The notes: generated by a model from the sequence alone, not told the origin. A stretch of 64,000 nucleotides of DNA from Lentimonas sp. CC4 (GCF_902728235.1 NZ_CACVBO010000002.1:310001-374000); one strand, 5' to 3'. Counted from the first letter of the stretch, positions 1-8,659 are shown. Numbers and translations are program-made.

Positions 1-1
1 A

Positions 2-808
2 CGTCTCACTTCTGCCCTGTTACTTACATTTTTAACGCTGAGTTCGGCTCACGCGAAGCTGGTCGCGCATTACGACTTTTCAGACGGAGACCTATTGGAT
101 AATGAGGTCGGACCGGCGTTCCAGTTGAAGAATGCGGGTGAGGTGCCCGTCACTCTGGGAGCAGCAGGTGCAGTGTTTACTTCTTCGACAAAGATAGACA
201 GTCCCCAGAGCTACCTGATGGTTGATTCCAGTCGAGATTTAACACAATTTACTGTGTCTTTCTGGATGAGAACTGATGTGGTCGATCAAGGGGGCGCTTT
301 TCCTGGAATTTTCTCTTCCAATACGCTCACGGATCTCGGCTCCTTTCAGTTCTTTAGCGCTGGGCAACCTGTGGTTGGAAACAAGAAAACGGAAGATGGA
401 TCGCTGTTGCTGATCGCTGGGCAAGCGAGGAAAAAGTTGTTCACTCCTACTGTTGCTGCGCACAACAGCAACACGTGGTATCACGTGGGACTTGTATCCG
501 ATGGGGGGCAACTGACGACTACCATTTCCTCTGTTGATGGAAGCTTTGGCGATCTGCTCGACGGCGCAGCGATTTCCTTAGCTGCTCAGCTCAAAAATTT
601 CGCCTTTGGTGTGAACCGTGGATTGAATCATGGCTATGGCTTTGAGTTGGCGAATGTAAGGGTCTATGACTCAGTTAAGCCGCTGGAGCCTCTTTACAAA
701 GCAGGCAAGAAAGGCAACTATGTGGATATTCCAGAACCAGCGAACGTTGCCATCGCATTTGGTTTTCTCAGCATTGCTTGTGCGATGTTGAGACGACGGT
801 CGCGGTAA
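2..808 (+). CDS. LamG-like PEP-CTERM surface protein (5' end cut by window)
   Basis: The reading frame is open from base 2. It begins inside a signal peptide (residues ...LSSAHA before KLVAHYDF), so the true start lies just outside the window and the internal TTG at 95 is not the start. The mature part looks like a concanavalin/LamG jelly roll (FTVSFWMRTD, then NTWYHVGLVSDGG), a fold that often binds glycans. The C-terminus is a PEP-CTERM sorting tail: IPEPA, a hydrophobic helix, then the basic end LRRRSR. Such tails are processed by exosortase, so the protein is probably exported and surface- or matrix-associated. It converges with the response regulator at 1038-1712. Ligand unknown. Confidence 0.8.
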   Translation, partial: RLTSALLLTFLTLSSAHAKLVAHYDFSDGDLLDNEVGPAFQLKNAGEVPVTLGAAGAVFTSSTKIDSPQSYLMVDSSRDLTQFTVSFWMRTDVVDQGGAFPGIFSSNTLTDLGSFQFFSAGQPVVGNKKTEDGSLLLIAGQARKKLFTPTVAAHNSNTWYHVGLVSDGGQLTTTISSVDGSFGDLLDGAAISLAAQLKNFAFGVNRGLNHGYGFELANVRVYDSVKPLEPLYKAGKKGNYVDIPEPANVAIAFGFLSIACAMLRRRSR

Positions 809-814
809 GAATCC

Positions 815-1012
815 GAATGGCGCTGACTTAAGCCACTTTTCTGTATCCTGTAACGTTGATTGTTTCGGATCTAATTGAATCGGATATTGGTAGCGTGAAG
901 ATTTAGCGAGCGTTCAGTGCCTCAGCACGAAAGCCAGCACGACGCACGCTCGCTAAAGCTTCACGCTACGAAATTTGAAAGAGACTAGTCAAAAGCAGCT
1001 GAAAGCACGCTT
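815..1012 (+). repeat. Dispersed palindromic repeat, copy 1
   Basis: About 198 bp, highly similar to 8420-8618 in the same orientation and, less closely, to 24500-24626 in reverse orientation. The core holds an imperfect inverted repeat: TAGCGTGAAG at 891-900 pairs with CTTCACGCTA at 959-968, and GCGAGCG pairs with CGCTCGC inside it. No ORF of note. It sits between two convergent genes. It resembles a REP/MITE-type element rather than a gene. Confidence 0.8.
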
Positions 1013-1037
1013 CTATGGTTGATCTAATTGAATCGAA

Positions 1038-1712
1038 TTACCGATCTATAATACCCGTGCGGTGCCCCTTATCCACTGCTGCTGCCGCATTGACCACCTG
1101 TAGCTTCTCATAAATGTGGCGTATGTGATATTTGACGGTGGTGATGGTAATATTCAGCTGATCAGCAATTTCCTTTTTGACTAAGCCTGCACTGAGTAGT
1201 TGCAAGATCTCTAGTTCGCGTTCGGAGAGCGGTTTATCGAGCGTCTCTTTGGGCGATGCACCTTGAAGCAGATTCAATATATAGATTGCCACTTTGGGAT
1301 CTAAAGACGCCCCGCCTTGCATGGCATTACGGATGCCATCCGTAATTTCTTGGGCCGTGGCGGATTTTAGCAAGTAGCCGACCGCACCGCTGCGAATCGC
1401 GGCGACGACATCGGCCTCCTTTTCGGATTGGGTGAGGATGATGATTTTACTGTTTGGTGAATAGTCTTGGATCCAACGTATCGCATCGAGCCCCGAGATG
1501 CCCGGGAGGTTTAGATCCAGCAAAATCACGTCAGGGCATGTCTGTGTGGAGCTCTTTTCCAGCACTCGTAGTGCCGCTTCGGCGGTTCCGAACTGGCTGA
1601 TGAGCTCGATGCCTTCGATGCGCTTAAAATAGAGGGTGATGATTTCTCGGAAACCGGGGTGGTCTTCCACCAGTGATACACGTATGTTCGAGGTTATTTC
1701 AGTAGATTCCAT
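1038..1712 (-). CDS. NarL/LuxR-family response regulator, TCS1
   Basis: A 224-residue two-domain regulator. The receiver domain (about 10-130) has the acidic pair E16-D17, phosphoacceptor D66 in VILLDLNLPG, the switch Thr in ILTQS, and K in LLKSA. The C-terminal GerE-type HTH (about 160-215) has the LSERELEILQLL start and the IADQLNITITTVKYHI recognition region. The start overlaps the 3' end of the kinase gene by 19 bp, so the two are probably translationally coupled. It is the likely partner of the kinase at 1694-3682 and a candidate to bind the operator-like sites in this window. Paralogues lie at 26343-27005 and 37144-37809. Regulator class is clear; target genes are inferred. Confidence 0.93.
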   Translation of the reverse strand: MESTEITSNIRVSLVEDHPGFREIITLYFKRIEGIELISQFGTAEAALRVLEKSSTQTCPDVILLDLNLPGISGLDAIRWIQDYSPNSKIIILTQSEKEADVVAAIRSGAVGYLLKSATAQEITDGIRNAMQGGASLDPKVAIYILNLLQGASPKETLDKPLSERELEILQLLSAGLVKKEIADQLNITITTVKYHIRHIYEKLQVVNAAAAVDKGHRTGIIDR

Positions 1713-3682
1713 TTGCGCAGGGGGAGGATGAGGGTGATGTGAGTGCCTGTCTCAGTGTTTGCCACGGTTAAGTGTGCGCCGATGAGCTTTGCACGGCGGG
1801 CGAGTGAGGCGGGTGGATTCTGTAATGAGTCCGGTAGGCTATGACCGTTGTCAGTAACGATGATCTGGATACTTTTTCGGTTGGCGATGACTTGTGTGGT
1901 GACGCGTGTTGCACCCGAATGGCGAACGATGTTGGTCAGGCATTCTTTATAGAATAGAAAGAGGTCGACCTGCTTTCGTGGCTTGAGGTGTTGTAGCATG
2001 GCTTCGCCTTCAAAAGTAATTGTATGGCTTTGGTCCGTTAGGATTCGACTGGAGATGTCACGCATGTCATCGACCAGTTGCAGGTGCAGGTCTTTCGATT
2101 CCAAGGCGCCGAGGCTTTTGCGCACCGCCTGAATGCTCCGCTCCGTGAAGTCTGAAGAGCGATCCAGTAGCTCCAGCAGTTCACTGCGTGAATCGACACT
2201 TTCTTTGGCCAGATCACCGAAGAGACGGATGGTGTGCAAATTGGCTCCGAGTTCGTCATGGAGATCTGCCGCCATGCGTTCTTTCAGTTCGGCCAGCTGT
2301 CGCTGTCGCGCGTTGCGTTGGATCAGTATGATCAGGCCGATCGCAGCCGCGAGTAATGCTGCTAACCCACTCACCATTCGGAGTTGCGACTTCTGGCGGG
2401 CGTAGCGTTGGGCCAGCGCTTGTTCTATCAAAGGCTTGAGCGTCTCTAAGTCATGCCGACGAGCCAGCTCTTCCATCCAAGTTCGGATCGGCAGTATCTG
2501 ACCATATAGATTATTGCCATCCGTCAATGAGCTGATTAACCGAGCGCTGCTAGGTGGGATTTGTGTCCCCTCTGCTTGGAAAGCTTTACCGAATGCTACA
2601 TTGTGCCCGCCCGAGAATAACGCTACTTCAGCATAGCCGATCCTGAATTTATCCGGACTGAATTCGGTTTTACGGTCTGCTCCCAGCGATACGATCCGGA
2701 CATACCGGCAGGTCGTTTCAGGGACATTCCACATCAGAATCGGCCCAGTGTTGTTGATGCTCTCTCGCTGGTAATCCAGTATCGTGACTGCGTCGGAAAA
2801 ATTAGGCTGCATGGCACCTTCAACCCGAAGGTGTGGTGGAATACCCAAATCGCCAGCATAGACCTGTGGCACGGTGTCGCTTTGATCGACGGCGTGTAAA
2901 TGAATTTGATTAATGGGATAGGGGCGCTCCAGATCGAGCGTCAACGTGGGGCGCTGCCCAATCGAGCTGACGTAGGCCAAGCTCTGACTCCCGAGTGCGG
3001 AGTCCATTAAGTAGGGGACAAAGCCGTCGACCAGAAATCGCTCATCCCAGGCACCGGCACTGTCAGTCATATTGCTTGAAGTGTGAACGGTTTGATGCAG
3101 CGCGACATTCTTTGTGCCACTGAAGATGAGCACTTCGGAGAATTGCAGTGTGTATTTAGGTTCTGGATAGTGTTTCCAGCGAGAGTGTTTGAAGCTCTCG
3201 ATCCGTAGCCACGAGGCGGTGGTGTCGTCGGTTGCGACGATAACAGGAGCGATCCGCGGCAGAAGGCCATCGGCCTCGCTGTATTTGGCGATCACCTTGC
3301 CTGTCTTGTCTGCTTCGGTGCCTGCCCGGATCTGAAACTCCAAGGGGAAGCCATCGGCTTGAAAGCCTGCTTCGGTGTCGCGCCAAATCGTGGGCACCAG
3401 CACCACTTGATCAATGGGATACTCCGCATTTAGCTGAATCTCCACCCATTCCGGGTGATCGTCCGCTACTTGCTGCATCGAGCGGTAGCCGACGTTACCG
3501 ATCCCGCTACGCAGGCTGAGATGGGCCAAGCCTTTGAGCTCGGAATTTATGTCATTCAGCTGCTGTTCGAGCTGACTAATGGAGCGCGTTTTTAAATCGA
3601 TCTGTGGCTCCTGCGCTTGAGTCGCACAGCAAAGCCCTGTGCAAAAGGTGATGAGCGCGAGTTGAAGCCGATACGGAAACAT
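1694..3682 (-). CDS. Hybrid-sensor histidine kinase with discoidin-like periplasmic domains, TCS1
   Basis: A 662-residue kinase when started at the ATG at 3682, which gives a clean signal peptide (MFPYRLQLALITF...). An upstream ATG at 3910 would add 76 unlikely residues and run across the divergent promoter. Residues 25-430 form a large extracytoplasmic region with two or more galactose-binding-like (F5/8 type C) modules, marked by NVAL, LVDG/LTDG and RYVRI blocks. A membrane helix covers about 436-454. The HisKA_3 motif ADLHDELGANLH puts the phospho-His at H475. The ATPase has an N-box (ECLTNIVRHSG) and a G1 box at D611 reading DNGHSLP, where the usual second Gly is missing. Probably senses a glycan outside the membrane; ligand inferred. 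It is a classical kinase rather than a hybrid: no receiver domain is present. Confidence 0.9.
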   Translation of the reverse strand: MFPYRLQLALITFCTGLCCATQAQEPQIDLKTRSISQLEQQLNDINSELKGLAHLSLRSGIGNVGYRSMQQVADDHPEWVEIQLNAEYPIDQVVLVPTIWRDTEAGFQADGFPLEFQIRAGTEADKTGKVIAKYSEADGLLPRIAPVIVATDDTTASWLRIESFKHSRWKHYPEPKYTLQFSEVLIFSGTKNVALHQTVHTSSNMTDSAGAWDERFLVDGFVPYLMDSALGSQSLAYVSSIGQRPTLTLDLERPYPINQIHLHAVDQSDTVPQVYAGDLGIPPHLRVEGAMQPNFSDAVTILDYQRESINNTGPILMWNVPETTCRYVRIVSLGADRKTEFSPDKFRIGYAEVALFSGGHNVAFGKAFQAEGTQIPPSSARLISSLTDGNNLYGQILPIRTWMEELARRHDLETLKPLIEQALAQRYARQKSQLRMVSGLAALLAAAIGLIILIQRNARQRQLAELKERMAADLHDELGANLHTIRLFGDLAKESVDSRSELLELLDRSSDFTERSIQAVRKSLGALESKDLHLQLVDDMRDISSRILTDQSHTITFEGEAMLQHLKPRKQVDLFLFYKECLTNIVRHSGATRVTTQVIANRKSIQIIVTDNGHSLPDSLQNPPASLARRAKLIGAHLTVANTETGTHITLILPLRKWNLLK

Positions 3683-3741
3683 GATTTTTTCAGATTGAAG
3701 CGAGATCGTATCCGCGTCCAGAGGAATGGGGCTCGGCTCTA

Positions 3742-3786
3742 CCGTCCGAACGGACGGTATGCAAGATGCAGGAATTATGGTGTAAT
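3742..3786 (+). promoter_or_regulatory. Operator/promoter site 1
   Basis: Arms CCGT (3742-3745) and ACGG (3754-3757) flank core CCGAACGG; the full 3741-3758 palindrome has 8-bp arms. A -10-like TGTAAT is at 3781-3786, 27 bp after the core. Predicted leader to the ATG at 3836 is about 43 nt. It lies in the divergent gap between TCS1 and a PEP-CTERM gene, and no minus-strand -10 is seen at the matching distance. Confidence 0.65.
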
Positions 3787-3835
3787 AAGACGTGTTGCTA
3801 ACTCCCACCCCTCTGAAGACTAAAAATATACACTT

Positions 3836-4675
3836 ATGAAAATGACATCGATCATCAAAACATCCTCTCTGGCACTCGCTTGCACAGTGGCGCTCGCATC
3901 TGTCTCCCACGCAGCTACGATTACTTGGACGAATGACGCCAATAATGAAAGCGGTTGGGCCGCCGGCGACAACTGGACAGGAACACCCGACAACACGGTT
4001 CCCACCAGCGGTTCAGACTCTGCGGTGGTGAACAATATTCCTACTGCAGGAAGCGGCAATGTGTGGGTGGCCTTCAATTCCGATTTCACGATTGGCAATG
4101 GTCAATCCTTGACGGTCGCAACGGATTCGGGGGTTAATTTCCGCGGAAGCGGAGCCACGTTGACACTAGCGACCGGCGGCACGCTGGATCTGACTACAGG
4201 CACAGCCGATGGAAATCTAGGTAATTCATTTGGTGGCGGGCTTTTTGTGGTGGTCAATTCCGGTGCTACCGCGAAGGTGACTAATCTGGACATTAATCGT
4301 AATTTGACTGGCGCGGGTGACAATGAAATAGCGACCTTCAACGCTTCCGCTGCGGGTGCCGTGACGCTGTTCGAAGTCACTAATACGCTGTCGATCGCCA
4401 ACGCCACTTTGAATCTCGATCTGACTGCGCTGACCGCTGGAACTGAGCTCGGAACCTATGAGCTATTTGACTACGGCACCATTGCTGGCACATTCGCCAG
4501 CGTGAACGTGACCGGCTTGGAAGCGGGGCAGTCTTTCACTACGGACTACGCATACGATATTGGTGGAGGCGATTTGGGATTGGCGATCACTGTCATCCCC
4601 GAGCCTGGCACCTACGCGCTGCTCGCGGGTCTCACTGGCTTGGCATTTGTGATGCTTCGTCGTCGCCAAGCTTAA
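3836..4675 (+). CDS. PEP-CTERM surface protein, cassette 1
   Basis: A 279-residue exported protein with a signal peptide (cleavage likely after SHAA). The Gly/Thr/Asn-rich beta-repeat body (ATITWTNDANNESGWAAGDNW, then TLTLATGGTLDLTTG) is typical of beta-helical surface proteins. The sorting tail is IPEPGTYALLAGLTGLAFV followed by MLRRRQA. It is divergent from the TCS1 kinase and preceded by operator site 1, with a GH29 gene downstream. This arrangement recurs with the PEP-CTERM genes at 30143 and 39989, though their mature domains are not alike. A second in-frame ATG at 3842 is possible. Role inferred: glycan capture or enzyme display at the cell surface. Confidence 0.85.
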   Translation: MKMTSIIKTSSLALACTVALASVSHAATITWTNDANNESGWAAGDNWTGTPDNTVPTSGSDSAVVNNIPTAGSGNVWVAFNSDFTIGNGQSLTVATDSGVNFRGSGATLTLATGGTLDLTTGTADGNLGNSFGGGLFVVVNSGATAKVTNLDINRNLTGAGDNEIATFNASAAGAVTLFEVTNTLSIANATLNLDLTALTAGTELGTYELFDYGTIAGTFASVNVTGLEAGQSFTTDYAYDIGGGDLGLAITVIPEPGTYALLAGLTGLAFVMLRRRQA

Positions 4676-4746
4676 GGATATCTACGGCTCGACCACTCCT
4701 TTCTATATTAGGGTTAAACATCACCTGTAGGGTCGGTGACTTTTAG

Positions 4747-4783
4747 AATCCGGCATACTTGCCAAAAGTGTGTCGGATTTTTT
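4747..4783 (+). terminator. Intrinsic terminator after PEP-CTERM gene
   Basis: A 14-bp imperfect stem (AATCCGGCATACTT with AAGTGTGTCGGATT, including G-U pairs) is followed by a run of T at 4778-4783. It separates the PEP-CTERM gene from the GH29 gene. Confidence 0.65.
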
Positions 4784-4831
4784 GTTGATCGTCATTCATC
4801 GAGGCAGGCTGGACCGATTTATATAACATTT

Positions 4832-6376
4832 ATGAAAGCTAAATATATCACGCTACTTTTTCTAGGCCTGTCGGGCAGTCTTGCCTGTGCAGAGCACATT
4901 GAACCACCTTTGGTGAGCGCAGTCGAACCAACTTGGGAGTCCTTAGCAGAGGGATATCAAGTGCCGGACTGGTTTGTCGATGGCAAGCTCGGTGTCTGGT
5001 TTCACTGGGGCATTCCCTCCTCGATCAAGGATGGCCGCCCGCATGACGGCTCTCACTACGGCGCCTGGATGTATGGCACCGAGGGGCAGTTGAGTGCGTC
5101 GAAGCATCCCGAAGCCGTGCAGCGTCTTACCGATTGGCACGACAAGACCTACGGCCCTCATGCAGAGTTTGGTTACGAAGACCTTATTCCAATGTTCAAG
5201 GCAGAGGAGTGGGATCCCGATGCACTGGTGCAAGAGGTCAAGGATGTCGGTGCACGTTTCATCATGCCGGTTGCGACGCACCATGATAACTTCGACATGT
5301 ATGATTCCTCCCATCCATGGAACTCGTTCGATATGGGGCCGAAGCGCGACACGCTCAAGGAGTGGAAAGCCGCTGCGCAAAAGCATGGCCTGAAATTTGG
5401 GGTATCGACGCACCTCTACTGGTCGCCGCGCTTTTTCAGTTCTGCGCGCCAATATCAGAAGCCGGGCACGCTGGCATGGCAGTTGTTCAATATGGATTAC
5501 TCGGTCAAGCACTACAATTCGGACGATGCCTGGAACGAGCATTGGTATGCGCGCTGCTGGGAAATTATTGAGAAGTATGATCCCGATATGTTTAACAACG
5601 ATTCGCCGTATCCGGATCTTAAATCGGGAAACGGCTTGGGGCTGAAGCTGTTTACGGATTATGTGAATAAGGATTTACAGGAGAATCACGGCAAACAGGA
5701 CGTTGTGCTCTCATTTAAGGATTCGAAAAAGAACAAGCAGGCCTTCACCTACAACATGGAGCGCGGTAGTGCGGCACAAATCGAGCCAGAGCCCTGGATG
5801 TGGGCGACGGATCTTTCCGGCACTTGGTTTTATCGTGATGGTGCGACCAATCGCATGAAAATCCCAACCATGGTTGGGAATGCCGTCGATTCCATCAGCA
5901 AGAATGGCGTGGTCATGCTCAATATCGCTCTGACGGGCGAAGGCACCATACCCGAATATCAAATGAATTATTTGAACGCCTTCCGCGACCTGATGAAGGT
6001 GAATGGCGAAGGTATCTATGGCAGTCGGCCATGGAAAGTCTTTGGCGAAGGCCCCGTGGTGATCGACGGCGGACGCGGTAACGAAAACCACACGCCCTAC
6101 AGCCAAGAAGACATTCGCTTCACCCATCGTCAGGACACAGGAAAGGCAACGAAAGAGGGCACGCTCTATGCCTTCGTGCTCGCTACGCCGACTGAAGATA
6201 TCCTGATTAAAACGCTGGCGACTGGTGGCATTTACGAGGCCTCAATCAAATCAATCACCATGCTGGGAAGTAACGAGCGTATTCAATGGAACCGCTCGGG
6301 CGAGGGCTTAAAAATCAAATTGCCACAAAAGCTGCCCGATTCACTAGTCACCGGATTTTGCATTACTGCTAAATAG
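4832..6376 (+). CDS. GH29 alpha-L-fucosidase
   Basis: A 514-residue secreted enzyme of about the usual GH29 size. The ATG at 4832 gives a signal peptide (MKAKYITLLFLGLSGSLACA); the longer frame from 4736 would cross the terminator stem. GH29 marks are VWFHWGIPSS (about 55-64), the fucose-contacting THHDNFDMYDSS (149-160) and DMGPKRD (167-173). The predicted nucleophile is D257, in PDMFNND rather than the usual LWFDG, so two aromatic residues beside it have become Asn. The C-terminal part has the small beta domain seen in the family. It hydrolyses alpha-L-fucosides; which linkage cannot be told. No operator site was found directly upstream; readthrough from site 1 or an unseen promoter is possible. 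Confidence 0.88.
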   Translation: MKAKYITLLFLGLSGSLACAEHIEPPLVSAVEPTWESLAEGYQVPDWFVDGKLGVWFHWGIPSSIKDGRPHDGSHYGAWMYGTEGQLSASKHPEAVQRLTDWHDKTYGPHAEFGYEDLIPMFKAEEWDPDALVQEVKDVGARFIMPVATHHDNFDMYDSSHPWNSFDMGPKRDTLKEWKAAAQKHGLKFGVSTHLYWSPRFFSSARQYQKPGTLAWQLFNMDYSVKHYNSDDAWNEHWYARCWEIIEKYDPDMFNNDSPYPDLKSGNGLGLKLFTDYVNKDLQENHGKQDVVLSFKDSKKNKQAFTYNMERGSAAQIEPEPWMWATDLSGTWFYRDGATNRMKIPTMVGNAVDSISKNGVVMLNIALTGEGTIPEYQMNYLNAFRDLMKVNGEGIYGSRPWKVFGEGPVVIDGGRGNENHTPYSQEDIRFTHRQDTGKATKEGTLYAFVLATPTEDILIKTLATGGIYEASIKSITMLGSNERIQWNRSGEGLKIKLPQKLPDSLVTGFCITAK

Positions 6377-6427
6377 ACACGCAGGCGACTCGGCCACCAC
6401 CACGCCCCTGTATTTGCCCCGCAATGA

Positions 6428-6471
6428 TCGCGTATACGCAAGATTGCTGAAAAATTGCAGTGTGATAGTAT
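6428..6471 (+). promoter_or_regulatory. Operator/promoter site 2
   Basis: Core GTATACGC at 6432-6439 (GCGTATACGC is a perfect 10-bp palindrome), left arm TCGC, right arm AAGA, and -10-like TAGTAT at 6466-6471, 26 bp after the core. The block 6427-6474 matches 8659-8706 at 45 of 48 positions. Confidence 0.6.
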
Positions 6472-6505
6472 CTGGTAATCCTAAGAAGCGTTAGAATGCG
6501 GGGGG

Positions 6506-6639
6506 GTAGGAGCTGATCATCAGCGGTTTATGAACCATCCACCATTCGCCAAATGGCTTCGGCCTTCGGTTGCATCCAAGGGCGAAGCTATTTGACGACA
6601 GCCAATGACGTCATAAAACATTGATGTTTAGCTCCTAAC
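6506..6639 (+). other. Structured leader (nested inverted repeats)
   Basis: An outer pair (GTAGGAGCT near 6506-6514 with AGCTCCTAAC at 6630-6639) encloses an inner pair (CGCCAAATGGCTTCG at 6547-6561 with CGAAGCTATTTGACG at 6583-6597). It falls wholly between predicted promoter site 2 and the sulfatase start at 6656. It could be a folded 5' UTR or a small inserted palindromic element. Confidence 0.45.
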
Positions 6640-6655
6640 TACTCTTTTAAATATA

Positions 6656-8182
6656 ATGATGAAAAAACTGCTGTTCCTCGCTTCATTGGTCCTGTCGTCC
6701 GTTCTTACCGCGAACGAAGCGCAACGTCCCAATATTATTTTCATTCTGGCCGATGACATGGGCTACGGCTCGGTGCAGGCCAATAATGAAAAATGCACCA
6801 TCCCGACTCCGAATTTGAACCGCTTGGTCGAAGAGGGAATGAACTTTACGGACGCGCACAGCGACTCCTCGGTTTGCACGCCGAGCCGCTACGGGCTAAT
6901 GACGGGGCGCTACAGTTGGCGCTCGGGTTTGAAGAGCGGTGTGACTTGGGGCTTCTTTCCTGCCTTGATCGAACCCGAAATTGAGACCGTGGCAGAAGTG
7001 CTACGTGATGCAGGCTATGACACCGGCATGATCGGGAAATGGCACATCGGTATCGATTTTACGAATAAGCAGGGGCAGACGATCGCCGAGGAGATGCGTT
7101 TGGATCAACATCTGTTTGTCAATTGCGCGGACTTTCAGAAGGTGAATTTAAGATACGACTGGAGGAAGCTTGATTTTACGCAGCCGATCAAAGGCGGACC
7201 TGTCGATCATGGTTTCAATTATTATTTCGGCGACGATATTCCCAATATGCCGCCGTATGTGTTTTATCGCGACAACATGATCGTCGATCAACCCACTGAG
7301 ACGAAGCCGAAGAAGATGTTTGGCATTGCCGGCCCCATGGCTCCTGGTTGGACCTTAGAGGCCGTAATGCCTGCACTTGCAGCGGATGCCGAGCGTTACA
7401 TCGCGGAAAAAGCCCATCAGGATGAGCCGTTCTTTCTCTATTTTTCACTCAACTCGCCCCATACTCCAATCGCACCGTCCGATGAATTCAAGGGCAAGAG
7501 CGGCTTGAACCTGTATGCCGATTGGATTATCCAGACGGACGCGGCAGTGGGGACGGTTTTGGAAGCCTTGGATGCGCAGGGAATTGCCGAGAACACACTG
7601 GTCATTTTTTCTACCGACAACGGCAGCACCGGCAAAGAGCTAGGCGAGCTAAAGAAGATGGGCTGCGATTTGACGCATCAGTTTCGCGGGCAGAAGCGCA
7701 GCATCTACGAAGGCGGCCACCGCGTGCCGTATATCGTCCGCTGGCCGAAAGTGACACCTGCAGGCAGTTCCAACGATACGCCGATTTGCTTGAACGATTT
7801 TCTGGCAACATCAGCGGCGATTGCCGGAGTGAAATTGGATGAAAATACGGGGCCAGACAGTCATAATATCCTGCCGCTGTATGAAGGTAAAGAGCGCGCC
7901 GAGAATCCTGCTGTGATCCACCACGACTTTGATGGTGGCTATGCGATTCGCCGCGGCGATTGGAAGCTGGTTTTCCAACTAGACCGTAAAAATAAGACCT
8001 TCACACGTGAGCTGTATAACATGAGCGATGACGTGAAAGAAACCACCGATGTGCTCGCTAGCTCTCCAGAGGTCGCTGCGCAACTGGAAGCACTGTTTAA
8101 GAATCAGGTCCGCGCCGGACGCAGCACGCCCGGCCCTCAGCAAGCGAATGTCGAAGATCCGGATTGGTTGCTGCCTTTTTAA
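6656..8182 (+). CDS. S1-family sulfatase
   Basis: A 508-residue secreted sulfatase with a Lys-rich signal peptide ending near TANEA. It has the N-terminal metal ligands ADDMGYG (32-38), the formylglycine motif with C74 in SSVCTPSRYGLMTGRY, GKWHIG near 126, SPHTPI, STDNGS for the calcium site, and RRGDWKL near the C-terminus. It removes sulfate esters from a carbohydrate, after a separate enzyme converts C74 to formylglycine. It appears to be a single-gene unit: operator site 2 lies upstream and an intrinsic terminator downstream. Closest in style to the sulfatases at 16054, 46557, 49564 and 62522 (DAHxxSSVCTP pattern). Family sure; substrate position unknown. Confidence 0.95.
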   Translation: MMKKLLFLASLVLSSVLTANEAQRPNIIFILADDMGYGSVQANNEKCTIPTPNLNRLVEEGMNFTDAHSDSSVCTPSRYGLMTGRYSWRSGLKSGVTWGFFPALIEPEIETVAEVLRDAGYDTGMIGKWHIGIDFTNKQGQTIAEEMRLDQHLFVNCADFQKVNLRYDWRKLDFTQPIKGGPVDHGFNYYFGDDIPNMPPYVFYRDNMIVDQPTETKPKKMFGIAGPMAPGWTLEAVMPALAADAERYIAEKAHQDEPFFLYFSLNSPHTPIAPSDEFKGKSGLNLYADWIIQTDAAVGTVLEALDAQGIAENTLVIFSTDNGSTGKELGELKKMGCDLTHQFRGQKRSIYEGGHRVPYIVRWPKVTPAGSSNDTPICLNDFLATSAAIAGVKLDENTGPDSHNILPLYEGKERAENPAVIHHDFDGGYAIRRGDWKLVFQLDRKNKTFTRELYNMSDDVKETTDVLASSPEVAAQLEALFKNQVRAGRSTPGPQQANVEDPDWLLPF

Positions 8183-8244
8183 TTAGGCATCTTTCCGTTT
8201 GGTATGGAGTTCGCATGTGGTGTCACACTTCCAAGGCCAGATGT

Positions 8245-8289
8245 CTGATCACTGGGATACAGGCATACGTGATGGTTCGCCGTCGCAAG
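8245..8289 (+). pseudogene. Relic of a PEP-CTERM gene 3' end
   Basis: Translates as LITGIQAYVMVRRRK, close to the PEP-CTERM tail LTGLGFVMVRRRK encoded at 30748-30790, and the DNA also aligns (GTGATGGT then CG-rich Arg codons). The stop is lost and no PEP motif or upstream coding part remains. A chance match to a short basic tail is possible. Confidence 0.45.
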
Positions 8290-8342
8290 TATACTGCCGC
8301 GCATGATGCGCGTGAGTATAGTCATCTCAGTCACCTTTTCCG

Positions 8343-8378
8343 AAAGCCCGATCCTCTTAATGATCGGGCTTTTTCGTT
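8343..8378 (+). terminator. Intrinsic terminator
   Basis: A perfect 11-bp stem (AAAGCCCGATC with GATCGGGCTTT) has an 8-nt loop and is followed by TTCGTTT. It probably ends the unit containing the sulfatase at 6656, or the lost PEP-CTERM gene. Confidence 0.8.
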
Positions 8379-8419
8379 TAATTGATAGAGTGGAGTGCTA
8401 CAGGAAATGACCGAGAGCC

Positions 8420-8618
8420 GAATGGCACTGATTTAAGCCACTTTCCTGTAGTATCCTGTAACGTTTTTTCAGATCTAATTGAATCGGATATTGGTAGCGT
8501 GCAGCCTTAGCGAGCGTTCAGTGCCTTAGCACGAAAGCCAGCACGACGCACGCTCGCTAAAGCTTCACGCTACGAAATTTGACAAGAGACTAGTCAACAG
8601 CAGATGGATGCACGCTTT
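8420..8618 (+). repeat. Dispersed palindromic repeat, copy 2
   Basis: Nearly the same as 815-1012 over its full length, including the outer inverted repeat around GCGTGCAGCCTTAGCGAGCG and CGCTCGCTAAAGCTTCACGC. It lies just upstream of operator site 3. Confidence 0.8.
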
Positions 8619-8659
8619 TACTGCCGACCAAGACAACTCAAGCATTTGCTGGGCATTTA

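Noticed and set aside
3683-3910. N-terminal extension of the TCS1 kinase from an ATG at 3910
   Set aside because: It would place 76 Cys/Arg-rich residues before a good signal peptide and run across the divergent promoter and into the neighbouring gene start.
4704-4750. Possible operator site before the GH29 at 4832 (TTAAACA near 4714)
   Set aside because: Arms are not complementary and the nearest -10-like box (TAGAAT) is only 23 bp away.
8164-8385. 73-residue open frame after the sulfatase
   Set aside because: It starts inside the sulfatase and runs over a terminator; only its VMVRRRK part looks meaningful, as a relic.
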